64,000 nucleotides of DNA from Plasmodium brasilianum (lineage: Eukaryota > Apicomplexa > Aconoidasida > Haemosporida > Plasmodiidae), in NCBI RefSeq assembly GCF_023973825.1, contig NC_090125.1:372001-436000 (forward strand), given 5' to 3'. Under the pieces are notes generated by a model. That model had not been told where the DNA came from. It did not search any database and was given only the letters and a program-made list of their open reading frames with translations. The position numbers and the translations under genes are program-made. Position 1 is the stretch's first letter, and every line of letters begins with the position of its first letter. Of the stretch, positions 1 to 10,780 are shown in pieces.

Positions 1-995
1 TAAAATGCGTAATTATTCAAATTAACAATGAAAACTTGGGTATATTGAAAAGGGCTTTTATTTAAAATCTTCACTTTACATGTATTCATTAAATATACAT
101 AAATAAAATAATATATAAATATATGTATATGCTCAAGTATTATATATATATATATATTTACAATAAAAACATTCACATAAACCTTTTTTTTTTTTCCAAA
201 CTTGTATAATAAAAAAAAGGTTTAAGAAGAAAACAGTAAGTTAAAATAGGAGAAATGTAAAATTACGTAAAAAAGGATAAATATTATTCTTATATAAAAT
301 AATATACGTAACTTATGACATATAATATATTTTGTGTATGTATTTAATAGTTTGAATGAGAATAATTATACTGATATTTTTGATAAATAATGTTATAAAA
401 TATATACGAATGAATGCGAAATTTTAATTACGAAGGGAAGTATATTAAGATATAATCATAATTTACATATATAATATCCATATATATTATATTTTCTACC
501 AATCTTGTAATAAGCAAAAGTACGTCACCTTTTAATTTATTTTTGAAGTTTAAACAAAAAAAAAAAAAAAAGAGAAAAAGTTCAAGCGGCGCGCGCTGCG
601 GAAAGTTTAATTTTTGTTAAAAAAATTTCGAATAAAAATTTAAATTAACTGTTTTTTTTTTTTTTTTTTTATACGTTGTTTTGTTTTATTTTATTATTAT
701 TATTTTTTTTTCTTTTGTAATATGGAAACATGTTTTTAATATATATAGGCTGTATGTTTTTTTATTGAATTATTTATACTTTAATAAATAGTTCATTTGT
801 GTTCATGTGATATTGTGCTGCTTTTTTGTTTTCGCTTCGTTTGCTTCCTGGACAGTCAAGACTAACATACGTCACGTTGTTATATATGTACATATATATA
901 TATACATTGCATGCATATGTACAGTATATTTACATATTTATGTATACACACACACACATATATATATACAATGAATACATACATTTCCCTCTTCA
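1..995. other. Intergenic, upstream of the 996 gene
   Basis: No coding region is supported. The stretch is AT-rich with poly-A/T runs (about 554-571 and 650-670) and (TA)n near 140-160. The only unusual element is a G+C block at 586-601, listed separately. It presumably holds the promoter and 5' UTR of the gene starting at 996. Confidence 0.7.
586..601. other. Isolated 16-bp GC block
   Basis: Fifteen of sixteen bases are G or C, around a palindromic GCGCGC core, inside sequence that is otherwise overwhelmingly A/T. It lies about 400 bp upstream of the 996 start codon. It could be a protein-binding site or a remnant; nothing in the sequence decides which. Confidence 0.5.
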
Positions 996-2699
996 ATGAA
1001 TCTTTGCCTCGTTAAACTACTTAGTTGTAAAAAGGTAACTAGGCAAAGACTGTACAAGTTCTGCGATGAGCAAAATTATCTAATCAATTTGACTCGTACT
1101 TACATTTACGACTACTTAGAATCCAAGTTAACGAATAAGAAAAAAGAATATAATGAAAACATAAATAAATATGTAGGAAAAATAGCTAATCATTTAAAAA
1201 TTAATAAAGAAAATTCAAACATTATATTTTCTTTACAAAAAATTTTGGACATATTTTTTTTTAATTATTTCGAATTTAATTATAAGTCTAAGTTAATTTT
1301 TTTGTATACCATACTGAATACAAAGAATGGGGAAAAGGATGGAAGTTCCTTAAGTGAAAGAATAATACAGGAAAAAAAAAAATATATTTTAAAGAATTTA
1401 TGTAAAATATTATTGCAATATGACATATACTATGTAAATGAAATACGACAAAAATATATAACCAAATTCATACAAATAGAGAAAGATAATAAAAAAGACT
1501 ATTTTTTTTTTCAAAAAAAAGAAATTTTCCATAGTTACTCACTTGTTCCATTTAATAAAAAAACATTTATGTACGATTTAGTAAACAATGCACAAAATTT
1601 AAAGGATCTCTCTATTCTTATTTATATTTTAAGAAATATATTTACTATATATAAAATTCAGTACAGTAAATTATTGGACAAGGTGTTAAGAAAATTCTAT
1701 TTATATTTTAAAGAATTATCATTGGTATTAGAACATAGTAATAGGGATCACTTGTATAATTACTCATTATTACCACTCAAAGATCAAAATAAAATAGAGC
1801 AAACTCAGAATATAAAAACCAGAGATATTATTTATTCTTTTTACCAACTTACATATATTAACAATAATAAGAAATATCAATTTCTTTTCTTGAAAATACT
1901 TGCGATAGTTAATAAATATTACATGCACATTCATATAAAAAGTGAAGACCAAAGTCAAGCTGCTACAAATGCAACGGATGTAGTTACTGTAAGTCGTACC
2001 CAAAATGTTTTGAAAAACCTATTCTTGGTGAATAAAGACATTGAACAGTTATTTTTTTTACTGAATAAGAACTGCTATTTCAAATACTATTTTGTTCCTC
2101 TCTTGGTTACGCATTTTTATTTGAAACTATTTTCACTGGATTCCTGTATTATTTATTTCCATAAATTATTTAAAAAAAATTATAAAAAGAATTATATGTT
2201 ATTTCCAGTGGATTTGTGTCCTGTTACTATTTTATCATATGTCGAAACGTTAAAAAAAAAAGACGTAAAAAATTACTTTCACACCTTTTATCAAATATTA
2301 TGCATTAAATATTTGTTGAAGAAAAAAAAAACAACTTGTGAAATATTCAACTACGTATATAATAACTACTTATTAAATAACAAATTTGGTTATGTTAACT
2401 TTTCTATATTTTACAAAAATATTATAAATAAAATAATTACCTGTTCTTTTAATCTTTACTTATCCAAATACTACAAGCACAAGGGAACACATAATAGTAA
2501 ATGTACAAAAATAGATATGCCAAGTTCATTTTTTAAATATGAAGAAAATTATATTTATCATTTTTCAAAATGTAAGTTTTTTTACCTAATTTATCTTAAA
2601 AGAATAATTAAAAAAAGAAGGGAAATAAATCAAAAAAAAAAGAAAAGGAGATTAATTAAAAAATTGCAGCAGAAGAAACGTACACAAAAAACAGAATAA
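996..2699 (+). CDS. Conserved-type hypothetical protein, 567 aa
   Basis: I do not recognise this protein. It is a single uninterrupted frame of 567 residues, rich in Lys, Asn, Tyr, Phe and Ile, with no signal peptide and no convincing membrane span. The sequence looks largely helical, with repeated short hydrophobic/Lys stretches. The last 30 or so residues are strongly basic (Lys/Arg/Gln), as in nucleic-acid-binding tails. Residues around 320-340 form a less AT-biased Ser/Thr/Ala stretch. The start at 996 is chosen because an ATG at 971 lies in another frame and stops after 14 codons. A role as a helical-repeat organellar RNA-binding protein is only a guess from composition. It converges with UTP15, leaving about 600 bp between the two stops. 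Confidence 0.75.
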   Translation: MNLCLVKLLSCKKVTRQRLYKFCDEQNYLINLTRTYIYDYLESKLTNKKKEYNENINKYVGKIANHLKINKENSNIIFSLQKILDIFFFNYFEFNYKSKLIFLYTILNTKNGEKDGSSLSERIIQEKKKYILKNLCKILLQYDIYYVNEIRQKYITKFIQIEKDNKKDYFFFQKKEIFHSYSLVPFNKKTFMYDLVNNAQNLKDLSILIYILRNIFTIYKIQYSKLLDKVLRKFYLYFKELSLVLEHSNRDHLYNYSLLPLKDQNKIEQTQNIKTRDIIYSFYQLTYINNNKKYQFLFLKILAIVNKYYMHIHIKSEDQSQAATNATDVVTVSRTQNVLKNLFLVNKDIEQLFFLLNKNCYFKYYFVPLLVTHFYLKLFSLDSCIIYFHKLFKKNYKKNYMLFPVDLCPVTILSYVETLKKKDVKNYFHTFYQILCIKYLLKKKKTTCEIFNYVYNNYLLNNKFGYVNFSIFYKNIINKIITCSFNLYLSKYYKHKGTHNSKCTKIDMPSSFFKYEENYIYHFSKCKFFYLIYLKRIIKKRREINQKKKKRRLIKKLQQKKRTQKTE

Positions 2700-3095
2700 T
2701 TTGAATACCATATTCTGCATCTTTTTTTTTCTTTTTTTTTTTCATTCACAAGTTATTCTTATGTCTACATGAACTTTCAGTTTATTTTGAATTTTTTGAA
2801 AAATCTATACTCTTTTTATTTTTATTACAAAGATTGTTTCATCTTTTTTCTTTTTTATTAACACCCACATAACATGCACAATATACAAATGTATATTTAC
2901 ACACTGCCATGCGTAAATTTATAATTATAATAAACTACATTTTTCAATTTTTTAAGTGATAAATGTCAAATTTAATTAGCAAACACTTTTTGCTGTCAAG
3001 TGTTTAAAAAAATAAAGTTTTTCTTGGAAATAGTACATAAATACGATTAAAAATAACAGAACATATTATGCGGTAAAAAAATAAATAAATAAATA

Positions 3096-3126
<31 letters not shown>

Positions 3127-3296
3127 TATATTATATATTTACAAAAATTACATTAACATAGTTAAAATGCAACATACAAATAAAATTACGATTGTTAATT
3201 CAAAAGGAATAAAATAAAAAGCATTTCAAAGAATAACATATTAATTATAAAAAGAGTCTATATATATACCGGCGTTGTAGACATAGATTCATTTAC
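2700..3296. other. Convergent intergenic spacer
   Basis: The spacer lies between the stop of the 996 gene and the stop of UTP15. It contains T-rich tracts after 2718 and a (TA)n run at about 3097-3130. No gene or RNA is seen. Confidence 0.7.
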
Positions 3297-4194
3297 TTAT
3301 TTCCTGAGAAGGTCTGCGATTTTCTTTAATTTGTAATAGTACTTCATATAATTTCTTAAATTCTCAAAATTCTGTTAAAAAAAAAAAAAGAAAAAAAAAA
3401 AAAAATAATTAATTAATATTCAAGAAATGAACTTTTTCATTCTCTTTATTTTTAACCTTTTTCAGCAGTTTCAACTCATTCAATATGTCCTCATTTTTTG
3501 TTGTCAAAATCCATTTATTCGCACCTGTATGCATTATGAAAAATATGCATAAAAAGTAAAAGAGAAATGCTTAAATACGGCAAAAATTAGTAAGCAAATC
3601 AGATATTTTTACGTGAAACTGAAATTTCTAAGAGAAGTAAAAATTTTTATGGAAGCCAAATATAATTTAACAACTTACGGAAAAAGGAAAAGAGGAACTC
3701 AAACATTAAAACATTATTTTCAAATTTTTTCCTAAAAAATTTTAGCATTTTAGATGTTTCACTAATACAATATGTTCTGCATGCTACAATCAAAACGTTG
3801 TGTTTTGAGAAATAATCTAATAGGGATAAAATGCTTGATGGCCTAAAAATTTTTTTAAATATTAAAAAGAATAAAAAATATATTAAAAATGTTAAAAATA
3901 ATATTAAAAATAATATTGATAAGAAAAATTGCACACTTAAAGCACAATTTTTCTCGTATATTTTTTTCGTATTTATTTGCAAATATTTTTTAATATGTTA
4001 CTCTTTATTTATTAAGGTCATTAGAGCATCTTTGTACTTAAATGATTTAACCAAAATGTTTATCTTACGGTTGGTATGAACATACTTTTCCTCCTAAAAA
4101 AACGGTACAAAAAGGGTAAAATTTTACAAAAAAGGAATGGGAAGCGGAAAACTTTCATAGAAGCAGCAATGTATGGTACTCACATACACATATA

Positions 4195-4228
<34 letters not shown>

Positions 4229-6114
4229 TTTGAAGTTGTTGATGCACATAATTAATACCTCTATATCGATTATTGTGCGCTTGTTCTTTTTAGACTTTTT
4301 TTTTTCCTTCTTATTGTAAGCTTCAATAAACCATGTTCCATCACTATTAAAAAAAAAAAAAGTTTATATTAATATATTTGTAATTTCCTTATATTATGCA
4401 ATTTCATCCTTAGAACTTATGCAGCAACTTAAAGTTCAAAAAAAAAAAAAAAAATAACGAATTAATATAGTCTTTTTATTAATTAGCAAATAATTATTTC
4501 TTCATGTTATTATGCTGTAATTTTTTTTATTTTTTTTATATTCCTTTTTTAAATATACATTTCTCCTAATACTAATAAATCATTAAAGATTTCAACGGAT
4601 TTGACCAATTTTGGAAAATTAACTATGCTTACAACTTTTATACCCTATAAAAGGAATGAAATGAACATAAAATTAAAAATTAAAAATTTTTAATTTACTT
4701 GCATTTTAGGCATTTCTATATATTTGAAAAAATGAAAAATTTTAAATGTGTGTTGCACAAAATTGTTTATGTTTTATGCAAATATTTCTTTTCCTTTTTG
4801 TTCCTATTCTTATTCTTAGTTTTATTCGTTATCTTATTCTTAGTTGTATTATTATTATTACTATTGTTATTATTATCACTACTGTTACTAATATTATTAT
4901 TGTTTTATTATTACTTCTGCTTTATTATTATTATTATTGTCACTGTTATTACTTCAATTTTTTTAATAGAAGTAAAATGCACATTCATGGATAAGAATAC
5001 ATAACATAGTATAACCATGCACGCACCAACCTGTGAGCTCTTGTGAAAGGGATCTATAAAATAAACAGACATATCTAAGCTAGCTTCAACAAGATAATTC
5101 TTAAACACCCCTATATAAAAAATAGTTTTCGTAGAAACTATTATGTCTTTTACAAATTCCAACTTGTCTATTGAATATAATTTAATTATATTTTTGACCG
5201 ATAAAACTATATATTCATTTTTAAAAATAGTTAAATATTCTACTGGTTCATTCAATTCTAATTTATTTGTGCTAATATTCAAATTAAAGTCATAAAAATA
5301 AACATAGCCATCATAACTTGAACTAATTAAATAATTACTATCATTCAAATTGTAAAAACAAATACTAGTTATATTATCAATATGATAGTCTAACGTGCAT
5401 TCGCATTTTCCATCCCATATATTCCATATTTTTATAGTAAAATCTCGAGAACATGTATATAAATATTGAAAATTTAAACTAAAAATTAAATCATTAATTG
5501 CTGATTTATGTCCTTTCATATTTTTTATTCTATCATAACAAAACATCCCTACCAATTCAATTTCACCATTTTCCATACCGATACCGAGCATCTGATCATC
5601 CCGAAATTTTAATTTACTTATATTTTCATTACATTGATATTTTTTATTTAAATAAATCCCTTGCATATTGTAAAATGTAACCTAAAAATGGGTAACAATA
5701 AATGAGAAGCAATTAACTTATAAACAAATTTATGAACATCTATTTTTATCTAATATATTCGCATCTCCTTTTTTTCTCTATATACCGATATACCAAATAT
5801 GTATGTCTTTTCATTTTACAACATACATATAGACCATATGTATGTATGTATATATATAATATGCATATTATCAATGTGGAATAAAGATATAAACAAAATG
5901 TAGGCAGCATTATATATATATATATATATATATAATTTTCCTTAATTACCATATTGCTAAAACCAATAGCCACATACTGGCTGCAAATACTTATCGACTT
6001 AATACTAGCATGTTCTTTTCCTGTTTTTAAAATTTTAAAATCAAATAAATAATCATTTGTATTGTGTGTTACTTTTTTTTTCCTTATTAATTCTATAGGA
6101 GCAAATCTCGACAT
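3297..6114 (-). CDS. UTP15: UTP15, small-subunit processome WD40 protein (8 exons)
   Basis: This is a homologue of UTP15, a nucleolar U3 snoRNP/t-UTP component needed for 18S pre-rRNA synthesis. I read eight exons: 6114-5950, 5681-5031, 4644-4559, 4343-4259, 4093-4002, 3842-3679, 3524-3457 and 3371-3297. All junctions are GT-AG, phases agree, and together they give 461 residues, close to the roughly 515 of human UTP15. Exon 2 carries WD40 units (GHKSAINDL, CSRDFTIKIWNI, SSYDGYVYFYD) and a segment matching the UTP15 PVE...V..LYS region. Exon 5 contains FKYKDALMTLI and exon 6 a block of the UTP15 C-terminal domain type. The start at 6114 is the first ATG in frame. A (TA)n tract lies in intron 1, and intron 2 is pyrimidine-rich on the plus strand. 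Confidence 0.85.
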
Positions 6115-7531
6115 TCTTTTCAAAATTAAATTTTGTAATGCTTTTTAAAAAGGAAAAATAAAATAAAAAAATATCCAGATTTACATAAAAATTTACATAT
6201 TCACTTTTTGTACATATAATAATATGGTTCGTTTTATTTTCAATCAAAGAAACTTACATATAATGGTTAAATATAACTTATACTATGTAAAAAATAAAAA
6301 AAATATTATTTGTTCCTTTCAACAAATAATTATTTATTCTTACAATACGTGGCTCTTGTTTTTCTTTTATTTTTTTCTAACTTTTTACCCTTTTGAAAAG
6401 TTAAATAAATATGCAGGTATGCGTATATTCATTACATAAATACATATATACAATACATATATGTACATATGTATTTATACAAGTAAAATTATATGTACAT
6501 AATAATGTACGTGGCAACATGTCGCATATTATTTTTTGTTCAAATTGGGTGGGGTTCACTCTTCATATTTTTTATAGATTTTGAAAAGCTTCGTTTGCGC
6601 CGATATGTATACATATATATATATATATATATAAATATACGTATACATATTAACATCCCATTTATCATTTTTTTTTTTTTTACATAAATAATATGTGAAT
6701 ATTTTTTCATATTGTAGGCAAAAATAAAAAAGCATAATTTTTTTCTTTTTTTTCCACATTTTTCATCTTAAAATTTTTTTTTTTTTTATATAGATATTTT
6801 TTCCTTTGTTTGATATCTCGAGCTTTTCCTTCTTCCATAATTAATATATATATATATATATGTATGTTTTCGTATGTACTCACCTAATACGTTACCTTTA
6901 CAACGTCACGCACATGAATATGTATACATGTATATATTATATACGTGGGAAACATTGTAACATTTTTTTGTAAAACACTACTTTGTTGTAAATATAGTAT
7001 GAACTCCTAAATTGCTTAACTTATATACACTTAATTTTTTTTTTATTCTTGATTGTCAATGAATTAACAACGAATTTTTATATTTTTTCTCCTTTTTTTG
7101 ATTAATTTTTTTACAATTTTTTTTTTTAAAATGTCGACTGCAAAGAACTTGATAATTTATCATTCCACCATATTACATAAACAAAAAAACACACACAACT
7201 AGAAACCTATAACACATATACGACAATATATACTTCTCTTGCATACTAGTGAAGCAGACATTATTTCGTTATTTTTTTGTTTATTTTTATTTTTATTTTT
7301 ATATTTATTTTTACTTGTAGATAAAAAAATACATTTTTGCGGTAACTGAAAAGGGTTAGAAAAAACCAAGATACAATTTATAAGCAGGGGAATTAGGATG
7401 TTTCTGTTATGTGTTTAAATTATATATGTATAAATTCAATGTATTTTTTTTTTTTTTTTATTCATCCTTGGTTCTTATAAGTTATATACACATATATAAT
7501 TGTAAGAAAGGAAAAAGAATATATATGAAAT
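6115..7531. other. Divergent intergenic region, UTP15 / ABC transporter
   Basis: About 1.4 kb separates the two start codons. It contains (TA)n near 6614-6632 and 6841-6862 and many T runs. Short open frames here (e.g. 6224-6439) are low-complexity and I do not call them. It should contain promoters for both flanking genes. Confidence 0.65.
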
Positions 7532-10500
7532 ATGCAACGTTATAAATGTTTAAAGAAGAATGCAATTTTACGACAGCATTTTTTTTGTCAATATGTACCA
7601 ACTTTAAATAAAAAATTTCAGATCAGTTGTGAAGAAACCAAAAGAAGTTACAAAAAAGTAAAACAGTTGAATTTCAATTTTACATTACTTGGTTGCTACA
7701 TTAGTCAGAAAAACAAAAATAATGAATATCTTTCTAACACTTTAAATAAATTTTTTTTTTTATATATAACTCAAAAAAAAAAGAAAAAAAAAAAAAAATT
7801 ATATGATTCACTAAGTACTATTTTTAACGACAAGCATATTTTATTAAATGCTCTAAAACAAAATCAGAATAAAATAGTTGACACACGCAATCATGATTAC
7901 ATTGTAAATAACAGATCCCCTAACGATAAATACGCGGTGGAATTCACTTTTCTAAGCAAAATTAGAAACAATGTGTCTTCAGATAACTATGCCTCCTTAT
8001 TTAGTACTTACACAAAAGGAAAAGAAAAGGCAGAAAGTTATAATTCAATGCACTGTTCCATAGAACATCCTAAAAATAAATTGATATACCCAAATAATTA
8101 TTATCCCTTTGGAGAAGGAATAACTAAAGGGTATTTCTTATACAACTGCGTTAATCAAAAGCATTTTGGAACCTGTGCAACAGGGGATAAAGAAAGGAAG
8201 GAAAAAAACGAGAAAAAGGGAAATAACGAAAAAATAGAAAAAAAAGAAAAACAAAAAAAATGGATGAAAATTTTCTCGAATGCGGACGGTGCGAAAAATA
8301 GCTCTCCCCAGAACAATGACGCCAAACATGTCAAATCATGGGACAAGGAAAAGGGGGAAAGCTCCAAAACATATGCAAACAAATTTAACATGAATGAGGA
8401 TAAATTGAAGAATGAATACGAAGAAGTAAATGTAAAAGAATTAGATAAGACACTACTTAATTTAGAAAAATTATACGACAATAAAGATAGCAAAATAAAT
8501 GTAAACATTAAAATGTTAGTATATGTTTTTAAAAATTTTATACATAAAAATAAGGAATTAAAAGCGAAAATTTTTTTTTCATTTATTTTTTTACTGTGTT
8601 CCAAAATATCCATAATATATACACCCATCCTGTTATCATCATTTATTGAAAATGTGAATATACAAAAAAGTTTAAATGATCAAATAGATATGTCCTTTTT
8701 AAATAATTCCAGTATTATAATTTTATCATCGTATATACTATCTCGAGTTTTGTCATCTACGTTAAATGAATTAAGAAATAGTGTTTTTAATACCATAAGT
8801 CAACGCATCTCAACTTTCGTAAGTAAACTGTTTTTCTACAAAATACATAATTTACACTTAAGTTATATATTGTCGAAAAAAAATGGGGAACTATCCTTCA
8901 TATTTAACAGAGGATGTAAAAGTATTACTAATTTATTAAATGTAATCGTTTTTCAAATAATTCCAATCATTATAGAATTCTTTTTATATTTATGTATATT
9001 AACTTATAAAATACACTACAGCGTTTCCATTGTCACATGCTTAAATATGCTGTTATATATTATTTTCACAACCTTAGTAACGAAAAGAAGAACAATTATT
9101 AGAAAATATATGAACAAAGCAGAACAAAATACGTTTAATATATTTTTAGACTCTATACAGAATATAGAACAAGTTAAATATTATACCAACGAAATACATG
9201 AATTAAACAAATTTATAAAAGAACAGGAAAAATACGAAAAAGAAGCTATAAATGTTCAAAAATCTTTGTCCTTTTTAAATTTTGGTCAACAAATTATTTT
9301 AAATTTTAATTTATTTCTTTGTTTATATTTGACCTATTTAAATATAGCAAATGCCATTTTCCCATTTAGTTACTTGATATTAGTAAACACCTTGCTATTT
9401 CAGCTAGCTATGCCATTAAACATGTTTGGTACTATCTATCGAGAAACGAAGCTAAGTCTAGTTGATATAGAATGCATGGTCAAAATTTTGGTAAAAAAAA
9501 TAAAATCTCCAGATTATTCTAACAAGCTGCAAATACAAAGGGGGGACATCAAATTTGAAAACGTTTCCTTTAAGTACCCAGTGCCTGACGAAAAAATGGA
9601 TCCCGAAGAAATTATTAGCAGTAGTAGTAGCAATAGCAGTATTAGTAGCAATAGCAGTAGTAGTAGCAATAGCAGTAGTAGTAGCAATAGCAGTAGTAGT
9701 AGCAATAGCAGTAGTAGTAGCAATAGCAGCAGTCGTAGCAATAGCAGCAGTCGTAGCAATAGCAGCAGTCGTAGCAATAGCAGCAGTCGTAGCAATAGCA
9801 GCAGTCGTAGCAATAGCAGCAATCGTAGCAATAGCAGCAGTCGTAGCAGTGATAATGATACTAAAGGGAAGAAGGGGAGCAGTTGGGATAACCAAGCCAA
9901 AAGAAAAATAAATAACGTCATACATTTTTTTACAAATTTTAAAGACAAATACCTAAAAACGAATAAAAAAAAAATTATCTCAACAAAAGAATTTCTTGGG
10001 AAGGATAATACAGATATAAACACCATGAGTGAAGATATAAGAACAAATTTGAACAATGAAATAAAAAAAAATATAAGAACACAACTTAAGGAAAATAATT
10101 ATATATTTCAAAATTTCACGTGTCATATTGAACATGGAGAAAAAGTAGCTATTATTGGAAAAAGCGGCCTAGGAAAAAGTACCTTAGTAAAACTGTTATT
10201 AAGATTATATGAAATAGATAGTGGAAATATATATATTGATAATAAAAATATTGAAAATATTAATTTATACACACTAAGAAAAAGTATAAGTATTGTTCCA
10301 CAAGATACTATATTATTTAATAATACAATATTGTATAATATAAAATATGGAAATTTTCAATGTACTGATAGAGAAATAATGGAAGCATCGATTAAATCAG
10401 AACTACATGAAAAAATACTACGAATGGAAAAACAATATGATACCATTGTCGGTGAAAGAGGTACCAAATTATCAATTGGAGAAAAACAAAGAATATGTAT

Positions 10501-10780
10501 AGCTAGGTGTTTTTTAAAAAATTCAAAAATTATTGTTCTAGATGAACATGCAAGTAACTTAGATATTGAAAATAAAAAATCCATCGAAAAGGCTTTGCAC
10601 AATCTGTGCTTGGGAAAAACAACTTTTATTATTACACATGTAATGGATAATTTACAAAATATGAACAAAATTATTTTCTTTTCCGGTAAAAACATATATG
10701 TAGGTAGTCACAACCAACTGATGAATGAATACATAACTTACCGGGATTACTACAGCTCGAAAAATAATGAGCTACTTTAA
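7532..10780 (+). CDS. ABCB6: Half ABC transporter, ATM1/ABCB6-like
   Basis: The protein has 1082 residues. About 340 N-terminal residues are Lys/Asn-rich and probably include a targeting sequence. An ABC membrane domain with about six spans follows (roughly 345-640), then one nucleotide-binding domain. Visible motifs are Walker A GKSGLGKST (about 876), Q-loop VPQDT, signature LSIGEKQR (about 980), Walker B IIVLDEHAS (Asp about 1004, Glu about 1005), D-loop SNLD and H-loop ITHV (His about 1036). Half-transporters of this subfamily act in mitochondrial or vacuolar membranes; ATM1 exports a glutathione-linked sulfur species. A run of about 80 Ser/Asn/Arg residues (about 695-775) interrupts the NBD between the KFENVSFKYP strand and Walker A. 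The position after Walker B Glu is His instead of the usual Ala. The assignment to ABCB6 rests on subfamily features and recalled synteny. Confidence 0.85.
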   Translation: MQRYKCLKKNAILRQHFFCQYVPTLNKKFQISCEETKRSYKKVKQLNFNFTLLGCYISQKNKNNEYLSNTLNKFFFLYITQKKKKKKKKLYDSLSTIFNDKHILLNALKQNQNKIVDTRNHDYIVNNRSPNDKYAVEFTFLSKIRNNVSSDNYASLFSTYTKGKEKAESYNSMHCSIEHPKNKLIYPNNYYPFGEGITKGYFLYNCVNQKHFGTCATGDKERKEKNEKKGNNEKIEKKEKQKKWMKIFSNADGAKNSSPQNNDAKHVKSWDKEKGESSKTYANKFNMNEDKLKNEYEEVNVKELDKTLLNLEKLYDNKDSKINVNIKMLVYVFKNFIHKNKELKAKIFFSFIFLLCSKISIIYTPILLSSFIENVNIQKSLNDQIDMSFLNNSSIIILSSYILSRVLSSTLNELRNSVFNTISQRISTFVSKLFFYKIHNLHLSYILSKKNGELSFIFNRGCKSITNLLNVIVFQIIPIIIEFFLYLCILTYKIHYSVSIVTCLNMLLYIIFTTLVTKRRTIIRKYMNKAEQNTFNIFLDSIQNIEQVKYYTNEIHELNKFIKEQEKYEKEAINVQKSLSFLNFGQQIILNFNLFLCLYLTYLNIANAIFPFSYLILVNTLLFQLAMPLNMFGTIYRETKLSLVDIECMVKILVKKIKSPDYSNKLQIQRGDIKFENVSFKYPVPDEKMDPEEIISSSSSNSSISSNSSSSSNSSSSSNSSSSSNSSSSSNSSSRSNSSSRSNSSSRSNSSSRSNSSSRSNSSNRSNSSSRSSDNDTKGKKGSSWDNQAKRKINNVIHFFTNFKDKYLKTNKKKIISTKEFLGKDNTDINTMSEDIRTNLNNEIKKNIRTQLKENNYIFQNFTCHIEHGEKVAIIGKSGLGKSTLVKLLLRLYEIDSGNIYIDNKNIENINLYTLRKSISIVPQDTILFNNTILYNIKYGNFQCTDREIMEASIKSELHEKILRMEKQYDTIVGERGTKLSIGEKQRICIARCFLKNSKIIVLDEHASNLDIENKKSIEKALHNLCLGKTTFIITHVMDNLQNMNKIIFFSGKNIYVGSHNQLMNEYITYRDYYSSKNNELL
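9616..9850 (+). repeat. In-frame 18-bp repeat coding Ser/Asn/Arg
   Basis: About thirteen copies of an 18-bp unit built from AGC/AGT/AAT codons lie inside the ABC transporter gene. Early copies read SSSSSN. Later copies carry CGT and read SSRSN-type units. The array sits in the nucleotide-binding domain before Walker A. It leaves all frames open, so the long frames on the opposite strand here are shadows. Confidence 0.9.

Noticed and set aside
4699..5004. Plus-strand Leu-rich frames of 82-101 codons
   Set aside because: They lie mostly in intron 2 of UTP15 on the opposite strand and consist of TTA/TTG-type microsatellite sequence.
9458..10056. Long minus-strand and alternative plus-strand frames over the Ser/Arg repeat
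   Set aside because: They are by-products of the 18-bp repeat and encode only poly-Leu, poly-Ala/Thr or poly-Ala/Val. The ABC transporter frame is continuous and has all motifs.
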